DNA of 64,000 nt from Albidovulum aestuarii (GCF_029961185.1 NZ_JASBQQ010000001.1:310001-374000), one strand, 5' to 3'; positions 14,979-24,291 are shown, numbered from the stretch's first letter. Notes: generated from the sequence alone by a model not told the origin. Made by a program: numbers and translations.

Positions 14979-15167
14979 TCGGGTCTCCTTCACCAATCCC
15001 CAAAATCATATGTGCAGGCTCGGCTGGAACCGACCTTGATGCAAGTCAATCCTGCAACGGCCAACCGGCCGCTGCAAGTCATGCCCCGCGCATACCCTCT
15101 TCCGTCGGGAGACGGCGCTGAGTATGGTCGCGCTGCCCGAATGACGGCCATGTCCACAGGAGAGATC

Positions 15168-15593
15168 ATGGAGATCCGCCAACTGACCCCAACTTATGCC
15201 GTGTCTCCCCAGATCGCTCCGGAGGAGGTGGCAGCCATTCGCGCTGCCGGGTTCGCCACGATCATCAACAACCGACCTGACGCCGAAATCCCGGCAGACC
15301 TGCGCGCCGATGCGATGCGTGTTGCGGTCGAGGCGGCCGGTCTGGCCTATGTCGTGAACCCCGTCATCGGCGGCGCCATCACGATGGAAAACGTAACACA
15401 GCAGCGTAATGCGATCGATGCGGCGACAGGGCCGATACTGGCCTACTGCGCCTCGGGCAACCGGTCCTCCATCGTCTGGGCACTGGCGAATGCGGGCCGT
15501 GAACCGACTGACACGCTGATAACGACGCCAGCCCGCTGGGGATATAATCTGGAGCCGTTCCGCGCGACGATCGATCAACTGGCCACGAACTGA
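15168..15593 (+). CDS. TIGR01244/DUF442-type phosphatase or sulfurtransferase-like protein
   Basis: A 141-aa soluble protein of the beta-lactamase-hydrolase-like phosphatase family. The phosphatase-type P-loop YCASGNRSSIVWALA near residue 100 contains the nucleophilic Cys and the phosphate-binding Arg. The N-terminus (IRQLTPTYAVSPQIAPEEV, then FATIINNRPDAE) matches the family pattern. ATG 15168 was chosen because AGGAGA lies 4 nt upstream; the longer frame from 15012 has no support. Relatives are linked to sulfide or cysteine-persulfide metabolism or are of unknown role. It is a single gene, converging with the next. Confidence 0.85.
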   Translation: MEIRQLTPTYAVSPQIAPEEVAAIRAAGFATIINNRPDAEIPADLRADAMRVAVEAAGLAYVVNPVIGGAITMENVTQQRNAIDAATGPILAYCASGNRSSIVWALANAGREPTDTLITTPARWGYNLEPFRATIDQLATN

Positions 15594-15675
15594 CCGTATT
15601 CCGGACGCCAGTCGTGCTGGCGGTATAGCGCCTGTATTTGTTGCCGATCGGTGGAAATCTGTATTGGCCCCGGCC

Positions 15676-16767
15676 CTATGGATGAGCGGCCGTGGGTGCC
15701 TTCGGCCCGGCTTTGGGCAGTACAGCAGCGGGCGTATCCGCCATCTGCTTGCCACCGGCCACCGCCGGCCGCGGCAGCGTCACCGCATCTGACCCATACG
15801 CACCCTCAGGCGTTCGATCAGGATTCGAGCTTGCCTCGGGCGTTGCGGCGTCCCTCTCAAGATCGATCAGCAACCGGACCGCAAGATTGCCCTGGCACTG
15901 ACCCAGCTTGCCATGTGCGAGAAACCGGCGTCCGCGCCCTTCGATCCTAAGTCGTGTGATCATCCCCGGCGAAAGGGGTACGAAATCACCCGGCGCCAGA
16001 TCAAGCAATGCCGAGAGGGGCAAGGTCACGCGGTCAAGGACCGCCTCGATATGAACGCGGGCGCCCAGGACCGCGGCTTCCAGCCGCGCGTTCCATTCGG
16101 CGGTCGCGGCGGCACTGCCATCGACAACCGTCTGGCCGTGAGCGGCAGAGCCCGTCGACTTCGGCGGCGCGCCCTGCCCGTCCGACGGCAGCGCAAGCAA
16201 GAGCTTTCCGTGCCGCCCGCCCTCGCCGCCGATTTCCAGCGTAACGCGAAACCCGTTGTAACCGGCGTCTTCCATCAGCAAGGCCAGCGGGCGCGGGTCT
16301 TCCAGATAGGATGCGTAGCGAAACCCACCGGCCCAGACAATCGCCATATCGGCGGCAAGGAGCAGGTCCAGTTCTTCAAATACCCGGTCGAGAAAGGCGG
16401 CGGACATCGCCGCGTCGGTCCGGGTCGGTCGTCTTGCGGCAATGTCCCCGGCCCCAACCTTGCCGGTCGTCTGCATTTCGATCAGGCTGGCCAACACTTC
16501 AGGCGCCAGCGCAATCAGCCCTATGGCGTCACCCGGCCCATGCAGAAGGGCGATGAGCGGCCGCTCTGGCAGGGCTTCGATGATTTCCGCAAGCGACATG
16601 CGGCCTTGCCGGATCGACGCGACACGCATGGACAGCTTCATCCTGTCCTGCGCCGCCTTTGCCAGCGACTGGCCAATGGCCTTCTCGGGCGTAAGCGCAG
16701 CGCCGGTATGGCCGCGGCTTGCTTCCACCTTGCGTTTCAAGACCGTATCGTTTGTGCGTTCGTTCAT
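15676..16767 (-). CDS. Orphan FliM/FliN-family (SpoA-domain) protein
   Basis: A 363-aa protein (ATG 16767) with a C-terminal SpoA/FliN-type domain around residues 240-310 (VTLPLSALLDLAPGDFVPLS). The preceding FliM-like middle domain has a split by a disordered linker, and the Pro/Ala-rich tail has no known motif. FliM forms the flagellar switch and binds CheY-P. The N-terminal CheY-binding LSQ-type motif is not evident, and no other flagellar gene is nearby. It could be the motor-switch protein of a dispersed flagellar set. It follows the kinase gene by 87 nt on the same strand. Confidence 0.75.
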   Translation of the reverse strand: MNERTNDTVLKRKVEASRGHTGAALTPEKAIGQSLAKAAQDRMKLSMRVASIRQGRMSLAEIIEALPERPLIALLHGPGDAIGLIALAPEVLASLIEMQTTGKVGAGDIAARRPTRTDAAMSAAFLDRVFEELDLLLAADMAIVWAGGFRYASYLEDPRPLALLMEDAGYNGFRVTLEIGGEGGRHGKLLLALPSDGQGAPPKSTGSAAHGQTVVDGSAAATAEWNARLEAAVLGARVHIEAVLDRVTLPLSALLDLAPGDFVPLSPGMITRLRIEGRGRRFLAHGKLGQCQGNLAVRLLIDLERDAATPEASSNPDRTPEGAYGSDAVTLPRPAVAGGKQMADTPAAVLPKAGPKAPTAAHP

Positions 16768-16854
16768 GCCTCCGTCCCGGTAACCCGTGCGGACCTCCGG
16801 CCAGACTAGGCCGGACAGGATTACCAAAGCGTTGCGGATGGTAAGTGAACGGGC

Positions 16855-19560
16855 CTATTCCGCAGCGGCGGCCTCGACACCGACCTCTCGCCGGACTGGA
16901 AGCGAGACACGGAATGCCGCGCCGCCCTGCCCGGGAAGATAGGCGATGGTGCCGCCGAGGTTGGCCATGATCTCTCGGCAGATGGCGAGGCCGAGCCCCG
17001 CCCCTCCGGCCCGCGCCGTATCGGTGAGGCGCGCGAATTTCTCGAAGATGAGCCGTTGCGAGGCTTTGGGGATACCGGAGCCGTTGTCGATGAAATCGAC
17101 GATGATGCGTCCGCCCCGCTGACGCGCATTGATCGACAGTTCCGGCCGTTCGGCGTCGCAGTATTTACGCGCGTTCGAGACGAGGTTGATGAAGACCTGC
17201 ACCAGCCGGTCGGTATCGGTGATAACCGGAATATGCTCGGCCGGGTAATCGCGATGCAACGTGAACTGCCGTTCAGGCCGCGTGTTCGACGCAGCCTGCA
17301 CCGCCTTCGAGATCAGATCGTGCAGATTGGCGACCTTCACGTCGAGCTTTACCTTGCGGTTTTCCAGTACGGAAAGGTCGAGAAGGTCATCCAGAAGGCG
17401 GGTCAAACGGATCGTTTCGTCATGGATGACGCCTGCATATTTCTTCTGCATCTCGGCGGGCAGATCGGGGTCCTTGAGGATCTCCGAAAACGCCCGGATC
17501 GACGTCATGGGGGTGCGCAGTTCATGGCTGATCTGGCTCAGGAACGCATCTTTTTGCACAGACAGGTCCTTCAACTTGTCATTGGCCTCGGTCAATTGCC
17601 GGGCGGTGCGGGCCAGTTCCTCGGACTTCGCCTCCAACTGCGTTGAGTATTCAAGGATCTGCTGGGCCTCGGACGCCACTGCCATCAGGTCTTGCGCCGA
17701 CACCGCGGCTCCGACAGCGAACTGGGCGATCATAGCATGAGCGGTGGCCGACCCGACCGCCCCCGCCAGCCGACGTTCGAGGCGTTCGATGAAGTCAGGC
17801 GTGGTTTCCGGCAGGAACCCCGCCTTGCCCTGCGCCCCGGCCTCGGCCTCGAAGAATCCCTGCGCTTGATCGGCGCCGAGAATGCCTTGCGCCATTGTCA
17901 GTAGATCCTCTGCCTCGGCGCCGCCCCGGCTCCATCCCCGCGCGCCGGGATCGTGGTCAAAGACATTGACGAAGGCGAGCCCCTGCATCCGTTCGACCGG
18001 GCCGGGGAAGGTGAAGAGTGAGACGCTTACGAACGTGAAGGTATTGAGCGAGAGCGACCAGAACAGCGCGTGCAGCAGAGGATCGAGCCCCTCGATGCCG
18101 AAAAGCGCCTGCGGGCGCAGCCAGCCGATGCCCCACGGGCCTTCGGACAATATGCGGGCCGAGAGAAGCCCGCCTTCGCCGAAGGATGGCAGGTAGAGCG
18201 TATAGAGCCAGGTTAGAAAGCCGACCGTCAGACCCAAAGCTGCACCGGTTCCCGTCGCCCCGCGCCAGAAAATGCCGCCGACCATCGCGGGAAGGATCTG
18301 CGCCACGCCGAGAAAGGCGATAAGCCCGATGGCGGCAAGCGCCGCCGATCCACCGGACAGCACATAGTAAATGTAGCCCAGCGCCAGAACCGCCGCGATG
18401 GAGATGCGGCGGGACATCAGGACAAGACCGCGCACGTCGCCCGGCGCCCTTGCGCCACCTTCGCGCAAACTCAGCCACAGCGGCATCACGACATGGTTCG
18501 ACACCATCGTGGCGAGCGCGATTGCCGCGACGATGACCATCGACGTCGCCGAGGAGAAACCCCCGAGGAAGGCCAACATGGCGAGCTTGCCCTGCCCTTC
18601 CGCCAAGGGCAGCGTCAGGACGAAAAGGTCAGGGTTCGCGCCCTCGGGCAGTTCCGAAAGCCCGACAACCGCGATCGGCACGACAAAGAGGCTCATCAGG
18701 AGCAGATATAGAGGGAACGCCCATGACGCCGTCGAAAGGTGCCTTTCGTCGGAGTTCTCGACGACCATGACCTGAAACATGCGGGGAAGAGTCAGAACCG
18801 CGGCCGCCGAAACGAAGGTCAGGCCGATCCAGCGGCCCGGTTGCAGCGGCCAGTCGGCGATGGGTGACGCATGAACCCGTGCGGCAATGTCGGACCAGCC
18901 ATCGGCCACGCCCCAGACGACGAATATGCCGACGGCGAGAAGGGCCACGAGCTTGACTACGGCTTCCAGCGCGATGGCCATCACGACGCCGTGGTGGCGT
19001 TCATTGGCGTCAAGATTGCGGGTGCCGAACAGGATCGTAAACAGGGTCAGCCCCCCTGCGACCCAGAGTGCGGTGGCGCTTTGATCCGGCAAAGCCCAGC
19101 CCTCGGGCGTGCCGCTTGCGAAGACCCCGAAGGACAGCGTCACCGATTGCAGTTGCAGGGCGATATAGGGCGTTGCTGCGACGACCGCGATCACGGTGAC
19201 GATGACGCCGAGCACGTTCGACTTGCCATAGCGCGATGAGATGAGGTCGGCGATGGAGGTCACACGCTGGCTCCGGCCGATGCGGACAAGCTTTCGCAGG
19301 ATCACCCACCAGCCGATCAGGACCAGTGTCGGTCCGAGATAGATCGTCAGGTATTCAAGCCCCGATCGCGCCGCATACCCCACCGCGCCATAAAAGGTCC
19401 AGGCTGTGCAATAGATCGACAGCGACAGCGTGTAGACCAGAGGTGAGCGGAGCCAGCCGACCCTCCCGCGCTCAGCCCGTCTTTCGGCGGCAAAGGCAAC
19501 GAGGAAGAGAAGCCCCACGTAGACGAGGCAGACCGCGACAAGGATATTGAACGGCACCAT
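16855..19560 (-). CDS. Sodium:solute symporter-type sensor histidine kinase
   Basis: An 901-aa membrane protein. Residues 1 to about 500 form a PutP/SSS-type transporter unit with about 13 membrane segments. A linker and coiled-coil (about 600-670) follow, then a HisKA domain with the phospho-acceptor His in LSQISHELRTPMTSIRAF. The ATPase domain has an N-box (FINLVSNARKYC), G1 (DFIDNGSGIPKAS) and G2 (GAGLGLAICREI). The organisation is that of CbrA-like kinases, which couple nutrient uptake to signalling. Its start overlaps the stop of the small membrane gene by one base (TGATG), and a receiver gene lies just upstream, giving a three-gene module. The sensed solute is unknown. Confidence 0.93.
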   Translation of the reverse strand: MVPFNILVAVCLVYVGLLFLVAFAAERRAERGRVGWLRSPLVYTLSLSIYCTAWTFYGAVGYAARSGLEYLTIYLGPTLVLIGWWVILRKLVRIGRSQRVTSIADLISSRYGKSNVLGVIVTVIAVVAATPYIALQLQSVTLSFGVFASGTPEGWALPDQSATALWVAGGLTLFTILFGTRNLDANERHHGVVMAIALEAVVKLVALLAVGIFVVWGVADGWSDIAARVHASPIADWPLQPGRWIGLTFVSAAAVLTLPRMFQVMVVENSDERHLSTASWAFPLYLLLMSLFVVPIAVVGLSELPEGANPDLFVLTLPLAEGQGKLAMLAFLGGFSSATSMVIVAAIALATMVSNHVVMPLWLSLREGGARAPGDVRGLVLMSRRISIAAVLALGYIYYVLSGGSAALAAIGLIAFLGVAQILPAMVGGIFWRGATGTGAALGLTVGFLTWLYTLYLPSFGEGGLLSARILSEGPWGIGWLRPQALFGIEGLDPLLHALFWSLSLNTFTFVSVSLFTFPGPVERMQGLAFVNVFDHDPGARGWSRGGAEAEDLLTMAQGILGADQAQGFFEAEAGAQGKAGFLPETTPDFIERLERRLAGAVGSATAHAMIAQFAVGAAVSAQDLMAVASEAQQILEYSTQLEAKSEELARTARQLTEANDKLKDLSVQKDAFLSQISHELRTPMTSIRAFSEILKDPDLPAEMQKKYAGVIHDETIRLTRLLDDLLDLSVLENRKVKLDVKVANLHDLISKAVQAASNTRPERQFTLHRDYPAEHIPVITDTDRLVQVFINLVSNARKYCDAERPELSINARQRGGRIIVDFIDNGSGIPKASQRLIFEKFARLTDTARAGGAGLGLAICREIMANLGGTIAYLPGQGGAAFRVSLPVRREVGVEAAAAE

Positions 19561-19832
19561 CAGCGCGGCTCCTCGTCACCGGAAGCGTCTTGCGATGGCG
19601 GTGCGGAAAGGAGGCGGGAGAGGAAGAGCGCCGCGGCAATAAGGACAAGCCAGACGGTGAAAAGGTAAACCCCGCCTCCGGCGGTATCGGCTTCGGAGCT
19701 TTGCGCGGGGCGCCAGAGGATCGGCAGAAAGACAAGAAACACACCCAGTAGCGGCAGAAGTCGCGCGGCATCGGCCATGCGCCGCCGCCGGTAGCTTTGC
19801 CGGGCAAGAAATCGCGGTTGCTTTAACGGCAT
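19560..19832 (-). CDS. Small two-helix membrane protein coupled to the symporter kinase
   Basis: A 90-aa protein with a basic N-terminus (RFLARQSYRRRR) and two membrane segments (LLPLLGVFLVFLPILW and LFTVWLVLIAAALFLSRLL). Its TGA overlaps the kinase ATG (TGATG). Small partners are commonly encoded before SSS transporters and CbrA-type kinases, so it is probably a subunit or stabiliser of the kinase; that is inference from position. It lies 28 nt after the receiver gene. Confidence 0.75.
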   Translation of the reverse strand: MPLKQPRFLARQSYRRRRMADAARLLPLLGVFLVFLPILWRPAQSSEADTAGGGVYLFTVWLVLIAAALFLSRLLSAPPSQDASGDEEPR

Positions 19833-19860
19833 GGCTTCAGTCTCGTGATGGTCTGCCCCC

Positions 19861-20229
19861 TCATGCAGGTGTCATCTGTCGTAGCGTCGCAACGATCTCG
19901 TCGTTGGCGAAGGGTTTGGCCATGAAACGCGACGCTCCGGCCTGTTCCACCCTGGCGCGGGTATCGGCACTCCCACGGGCGGACAGGACAAGGACCGGCA
20001 GCGTGGCAAAGGCGGGGTCTACCCTGAGATCGGTGAGAATCTCGTGGCCCGAGCGGCCGGGCAGCAGCAAATCGAGGATGACGATATCGGGCGATGCGCG
20101 CTTGATCATCTCGACCGCATCCGCGCCGTCGCTGTGACTTGTCACCACCCAGCCTTCGCGGTCCAGCAAGAACCGGATCGCCTCGGCAATATGCGGCTCG
20201 TCTTCGATCAGGAGGACATGTCGTCCCAT
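19861..20229 (-). CDS. Single-domain response regulator (CheY-like)
   Basis: A 122-aa receiver domain without an output domain. It has the acidic pair in LLIEDEP, the phospho-accepting Asp in IVILDLLLPG, a conserved Ser/Thr in VLVLSARG and the Lys in FMAKPFAND. ATG 20229 fits the family start exactly; the longer frame upstream lacks support. It is the first gene of the module with the small membrane protein and the symporter kinase, so it is the likely phosphorylation partner. The output must run through protein interaction. Confidence 0.9.
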   Translation of the reverse strand: MGRHVLLIEDEPHIAEAIRFLLDREGWVVTSHSDGADAVEMIKRASPDIVILDLLLPGRSGHEILTDLRVDPAFATLPVLVLSARGSADTRARVEQAGASRFMAKPFANDEIVATLRQMTPA

Positions 20230-20403
20230 CCGGCGGTTTCCTCCCCATGGCCGTGCCGCCACATTGATCCGACTATCGCCGAACCTGACCTCACCTGTCA
20301 AAACCGATTGCACGGAACGATCCGACTCTGCGGATCAGCCGCGCGCCAGCCCGCCGTTGTCAGGGGCGCCGGGGATACTGAGAGCACGGGGGGTGGGCAG
20401 GTG

Positions 20404-21711
20404 TCAGTTGCCGCCAACCAGGATCGACGGCTCGCGACGTGCAGCGCAATCGGGTCGGGGGCAGATGCGGCATGACGGCCCCACCGCCTTTGGTGAACCG
20501 TCCTGCACTTCGGGTGGCGGCAGAATCAGCATCAGCGATTCGACCACCTGAGGACCATCATAGCCACCTGGAAAGCTTGGCTCAGAGTAGGCGTAGATCG
20601 TGAACCGCTGCGGCACCCGCCCGGCCATTTCAACTACCGCCCGGATCGGGGCCATGGGACGGACGAGGGCTTCGTAGAGCGGCCAGAGCGGACAGGCTGC
20701 GCCGTGGCGCGGCAAGGCAAACCCCGGGGCGGGACGGCGGAAGGTGAGTGTGCCGGACGCGTCGCAGGCGACCAGACCGAGCGGCGGGCCCATCCCTTCG
20801 GGCAACGTCGCCAGGCGCCGGAACACCGGCCCAAGCCCAGTCCCAAGGCGACTTGCAAGCGCGGTCGGGTCGGACCCTGTCTCCGCAAGGATCCTGACGA
20901 ACCGGTCGAGCGGCAACGCCAGCGCATCGGACCGGTAGCGCCTGATATGGGCCAGAGCGAGATGCCGCGCCGCGCCACTGGCCAGTTCCGGCACACCGGC
21001 GATCAGGTTCTCCGGCGCGGGCGACTGGGCGCGTTCCAGCGGCGCAAGGTGATACTGGGTGCGCGCCAGCCATGCCTCGACCTCTTCCTGAGGCGACGAA
21101 AGGCCGGTTTCAGCCTCTTGCGACGTGTCGAGATAGGCGACAAGAGCGGCCGCCGCCTCGCTGAGGCGAATGCTGTCTTCATAGACGTTGCGGTGAAACC
21201 GGGCTCGCCATTCCGGGGCGATCTCCTCGCTTTCGGCAAGGATTGCGGCGGTGGACCGAACCGACGTGACCGCCGAGACAACCTCGTGCAGCGAGGCCGA
21301 CAGAAACGGATCGTGGGCCATGCGTTCATGCAGGGCCTCGACCGCGCGCTCAAGCGCGGCAATCCTTGTTTGTTGCGCGGCGACGAGGCTTGCCCAGCCG
21401 GGAAAGCGGCTGACGAATTCCTCGACCCGTCCGATCTCTGCCGCGCCGTCTTGGGAAGTGACCGCTGCCGCGGCCTCGCGCAACCCGTCGAACAACGCGC
21501 TTTCTGCACCTTCGGCGAGCGCGGTCTCTTCCACCCCCAATGCATCTGCGAGACGGTTAAGCAACTCTGCCCCGACGCGGCGCCGGTTGTGTTCGATAAG
21601 ATTGAGATAGGCCGGAGAGATGCCAACGGCCCGCGCCAGATCGGCCTGCTTCATGCCAATGAGCAATCGGCGCTCGCGAACCCGCGTTCCCGTAAGAGCC
21701 GATCGCGCCAC
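20404..21711 (-). CDS. XRE-family regulator with DUF2083, short-chain acyl regulator (ScfR) type
   Basis: A 435-aa repressor/activator with an N-terminal helix-turn-helix (MKQADLARAVGISPAYLNLI, residues about 17-36), a long helical middle part and a C-terminal DUF2083-type domain ending in a Cys-rich motif (CRICPRPDCAARRE). ScfR proteins control propionate/acetate or glyoxylate and methylcitrate metabolism through acyl-CoA sensing. GTG 21711 is preferred because GGAGAGG lies 4 nt upstream; an ATG at 21753 lies upstream of that site. The target genes are not evident in the window. Confidence 0.88.
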   Translation of the reverse strand: MARSALTGTRVRERRLLIGMKQADLARAVGISPAYLNLIEHNRRRVGAELLNRLADALGVEETALAEGAESALFDGLREAAAAVTSQDGAAEIGRVEEFVSRFPGWASLVAAQQTRIAALERAVEALHERMAHDPFLSASLHEVVSAVTSVRSTAAILAESEEIAPEWRARFHRNVYEDSIRLSEAAAALVAYLDTSQEAETGLSSPQEEVEAWLARTQYHLAPLERAQSPAPENLIAGVPELASGAARHLALAHIRRYRSDALALPLDRFVRILAETGSDPTALASRLGTGLGPVFRRLATLPEGMGPPLGLVACDASGTLTFRRPAPGFALPRHGAACPLWPLYEALVRPMAPIRAVVEMAGRVPQRFTIYAYSEPSFPGGYDGPQVVESLMLILPPPEVQDGSPKAVGPSCRICPRPDCAARREPSILVGGN

Positions 21712-21805
21712 AGCACCTCTCCCGAAGCCGGGCCGCGTGGACCCGCACCGCACTTTACAGCTTTTTCAAGCGATCCAAAAGTGTTGCAGGGCGCTTTTCA
21801 GCTTT

Positions 21806-21934
21806 TCAGCAATTCGGCGGGGCGACATCGTGGATGCGTTCGACCGCAGGCTTTCCGTCGATGCATTCCGTCAGCTGATAGGGGTTGCGTTCGCAGCCCT
21901 GTACCAGAAGCAGAATGGCCGTCGCGAAAGACAT
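21806..21934 (-). CDS. Micro-lipoprotein 1 (sister of 22076..22231)
   Basis: A 42-aa protein whose N-terminus is a lipoprotein signal (MSFATAILLLVQGC, with Cys 14 as the lipidation site). The mature peptide of 29 residues ends ECIDGKPAVERIHDVAPPNC. The end pattern EC-x2-G-x5-R-x2-DV-x-PP-x-C is shared with the adjacent micro-lipoprotein, so the two arose by duplication and the two Cys of the mature part may form a disulfide. Start at ATG 21934. No known family; envelope-located by inference. Confidence 0.6.
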   Translation of the reverse strand: MSFATAILLLVQGCERNPYQLTECIDGKPAVERIHDVAPPNC

Positions 21935-22075
21935 CACCGCCGCCCTGTGCCTGAAACCTGTCTTGTTCACTGCCGTCACCCGTCCAGCGCGGGTCGAAGT
22001 CCCGCTATTCCTGACCGAGATAGACCGTGAACAGCGCCCGAGAGCAAGCAAAAAGCACGGTAATCGCGTCGGCCG

Positions 22076-22231
22076 CTAGCAGCTCGGGGGCACCACATCC
22101 GACATACGGCTGAGATCGCTGACGCCCTCCTCGCATTCACCCACCCCGGCATCCGGTGTCTCGCATCCGGCGAGTATCACGAGTGTCAGTAACGCAAACC
22201 CGCGCAACATCCAGATTGAGATCGTGGTCAT
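22076..22231 (-). CDS. Micro-lipoprotein 2 (sister of 21806..21934)
   Basis: A 51-aa protein with a clear lipoprotein signal peptide (ALLTLVILAGC, lipidated Cys 23). Its mature part ends ECEEGVSDLSRMSDVVPPSC, matching the pattern of the downstream sister gene. ATG 22231 is preceded by AAGGAACAGGA, a good ribosome-binding site, which supports real translation. The two genes are 141 nt apart on the same strand. The function is unknown. Confidence 0.65.
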   Translation of the reverse strand: MTTISIWMLRGFALLTLVILAGCETPDAGVGECEEGVSDLSRMSDVVPPSC

Positions 22232-22559
22232 TCCTGTTCCTTTCCAACTGCATCCGTGGCTGCCGCATCGACCTGCCACCGCCGACATCTGGGCCTGACC
22301 AAGGTGGCACGCGGGCCGGATCAACGCCTTGACCGGGATCAATCCCGAATCGGCAAAGCCGCAGGGTCGACATGGATGCTACATGCGATCGCAAGAGCCC
22401 GGATCAGAACCGAAATCACCTGATGCTCCGTTTCGGTCTGGAAAGCCAAAGACGACGGAAAGACCCTGTTGGTGGCCCCATACGCTTCGTGGCATCAGCC
22501 GGGTGACCTGAAACGGAATAATCTTTACATTCGAGAGCAATCTTGGATCATAAACCCCT
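22232..22559. other. Divergent intergenic region between micro-lipoprotein 2 and the LysR gene
   Basis: No gene or stable hairpin with a U-run was found. It must hold the promoters for the leftward micro-lipoproteins and the rightward LysR-type gene. The 60 bp before the LysR gene are AT-richer (AATAATCTTTACATTCGAGA), consistent with promoter sequence. Confidence 0.4.
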
Positions 22560-23534
22560 ATGGAATCTGCGGAAAACAGGTCTGTTACCTTACGGGGACT
22601 GGAAGTCTTCGACGAACTGGCGCGGACCGGGTCGCTCCACGATACAGCACGCAGGCTTGGGCTCAGTGCGCCAGCCGCATCGCAGCAACTCAAGAATCTG
22701 GAAACGGCCCTCGGTGAAACGCTGGTCGACCGCAACCGTCGCCCGCTGGAACTGACCGAGGCCGGACGCGGTTACCTCCTGCACGTTCGTCATGCACTTC
22801 AGCACCTGCGTCAAGGCGCGGCCGAGGTGTCGCTGAAAGATCTCGGCCGCCTCAGGACGTTGCGCATCGGCTATATCGACGATTTCAACGGCGAGGTGAT
22901 CCCGAGCCTTGCCGTGTCGCTCGCGCGGCTCCTGCCATATTGCGACATGTCGATCATGACCGCGTCGAGCCACGTCATCATCGAAGACCTGCTCGCACGA
23001 GAAAACGAAATCGGTATCGCCGCGCGGCCGCCGGAGCTTCCTGCCGGACTGGTGGAATGGCCGATCCTGCGCGACCCCTTCGTCATCATCATCCCGCGCG
23101 GTTACCTACCAAGTGCACCACAGGACATCGCGGAGCTCGGCGACCTGCCGCTGGTGCGTTACGACCAAAGGCAACTCGTGGGCCGACAGATCTCTGCCCA
23201 TCTCAGGCGTCGGCGGCTGGAACCGCCTACCCGGATCGAGATCGACAGCAATCAGGCGATGTTCGGCATCGTCGCCAGCGGCGCTGGCTGGGCGATCACC
23301 ACACCGCTCGGCGTCCTGCAAGCCCGGCGATTTCTGGGTCAGGTCGATATCCACCCTCTGCCCTTCGCGGGATTTTCGCGCACGATCTCGCTCTATCACA
23401 GGGTCGACTGGAACGATGAGATTTCAGAGGTCCTCTGCAACAAGCTGCGTGCGACCATCAAGACAGCCGTGATAGAGCCCGGAGTTGCCGCAATGCCCTG
23501 GCTTGCAGGTTCATTGACCATCTTGACCGAGTGA
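22560..23534 (+). CDS. LysR-family transcriptional regulator
   Basis: A 324-aa regulator. The N-terminal winged helix-turn-helix is evident (LEVFDELARTGSLHDTARRL, then SAPAASQQLKNLETALG). The periplasmic-binding-like effector domain starts near residue 95 (LRTLRIGYIDDFNGEV). The ATG at 22560 lies a few residues before the conserved helix. It is not divergently paired with an obvious metabolic gene and converges with the SDR gene, so the target is unknown. The C-terminus runs about 20 residues past the usual end. Confidence 0.9.
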   Translation: MESAENRSVTLRGLEVFDELARTGSLHDTARRLGLSAPAASQQLKNLETALGETLVDRNRRPLELTEAGRGYLLHVRHALQHLRQGAAEVSLKDLGRLRTLRIGYIDDFNGEVIPSLAVSLARLLPYCDMSIMTASSHVIIEDLLARENEIGIAARPPELPAGLVEWPILRDPFVIIIPRGYLPSAPQDIAELGDLPLVRYDQRQLVGRQISAHLRRRRLEPPTRIEIDSNQAMFGIVASGAGWAITTPLGVLQARRFLGQVDIHPLPFAGFSRTISLYHRVDWNDEISEVLCNKLRATIKTAVIEPGVAAMPWLAGSLTILTE

Positions 23535-23619
23535 ACACCCAATGCCAGCGGTGTAATGAGGTGGATTTTGGCACATATGCCAGATGCCGGTGTGCGGGCA
23601 CTGTCGCCGGTGGCATTGC

Positions 23620-24291
23620 TTACCACTCCACGATCTCGCCGTTCCACGTCCGAAAGCTTCCGCTGTCTTTCGGCGCAGCATCTGAGATGCAGGCGGCGAG
23701 GCCGCGGGCCGCTTCTGTGACATCGAGATCCGCCTCCGGTCCGCCCATATCGGTCCTGATCCAGCCGGGATGTAGCAACAAGACCGTCAGCGCGGGATCA
23801 TCATAGGCCAGTTTGCGCGCGCCCATGTTGAGCGCGGCCTTCGAGCAGCGATAGGCATAGTCGCCATCGGGGTCGAGCCCTTCGGACATCGAGCCTGCGC
23901 GAGATGAGATCATGGCGACCGCCCTCTTCTCCCCCGCCATAAGGTTCGATCTCAGTTCACGCGTGAGGATCAGCGGGGCCGCAGCATTGATCCGCATCAC
24001 CTTTTCAAAATCGGCGAACCCCACATCGGCAAGCCCGCCCGTCGCCCCCCGTATCGCGGCATTGTGGATCATGATGTCGATCGCCGCCCCGCGCAGCAGC
24101 GTCGGGAAAGTCATGATCGCGGCTTCGTCCGCAAGATCCAGCGGCAACCAGCGAATGTCGCCCGCGATGTCCTCCCCCCGGCGTTCGGGATCGCGACAGC
24201 AGGCGATGACTTCGTCTCCATTTGCCGCATAGAGGCGGGCTAGTTCGCGCCCGAGCCCCCGGTTCGCGCCGGTGATGAGGACCGTGGCCAT
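23620..24291 (-). CDS. Short-chain dehydrogenase/reductase (SDR)
   Basis: A 223-aa NAD(P)-dependent oxidoreductase with a Rossmann motif (TVLITGANRGLGRELARLY), the Asn in IHNAAIRG and the catalytic Ser-Tyr-Lys set in MISSRAGSM and YAYRCSKAALN. It belongs to the C-factor-like SDR branch. Its start overlaps the stop of the beta-glycosidase gene (TGATG), making it the last gene of the LacI operon. It could oxidise or reduce the aglycone or sugar released by that enzyme; this is inference. Confidence 0.88.
   Translation of the reverse strand: MATVLITGANRGLGRELARLYAANGDEVIACCRDPERRGEDIAGDIRWLPLDLADEAAIMTFPTLLRGAAIDIMIHNAAIRGATGGLADVGFADFEKVMRINAAAPLILTRELRSNLMAGEKRAVAMISSRAGSMSEGLDPDGDYAYRCSKAALNMGARKLAYDDPALTVLLLHPGWIRTDMGGPEADLDVTEAARGLAACISDAAPKDSGSFRTWNGEIVEW

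Noticed and set aside
15605-15622. Hairpin CGCCAG/CTGGCG between converging genes as a terminator
   Set aside because: A 6-bp stem without a U-run is too weak to call.
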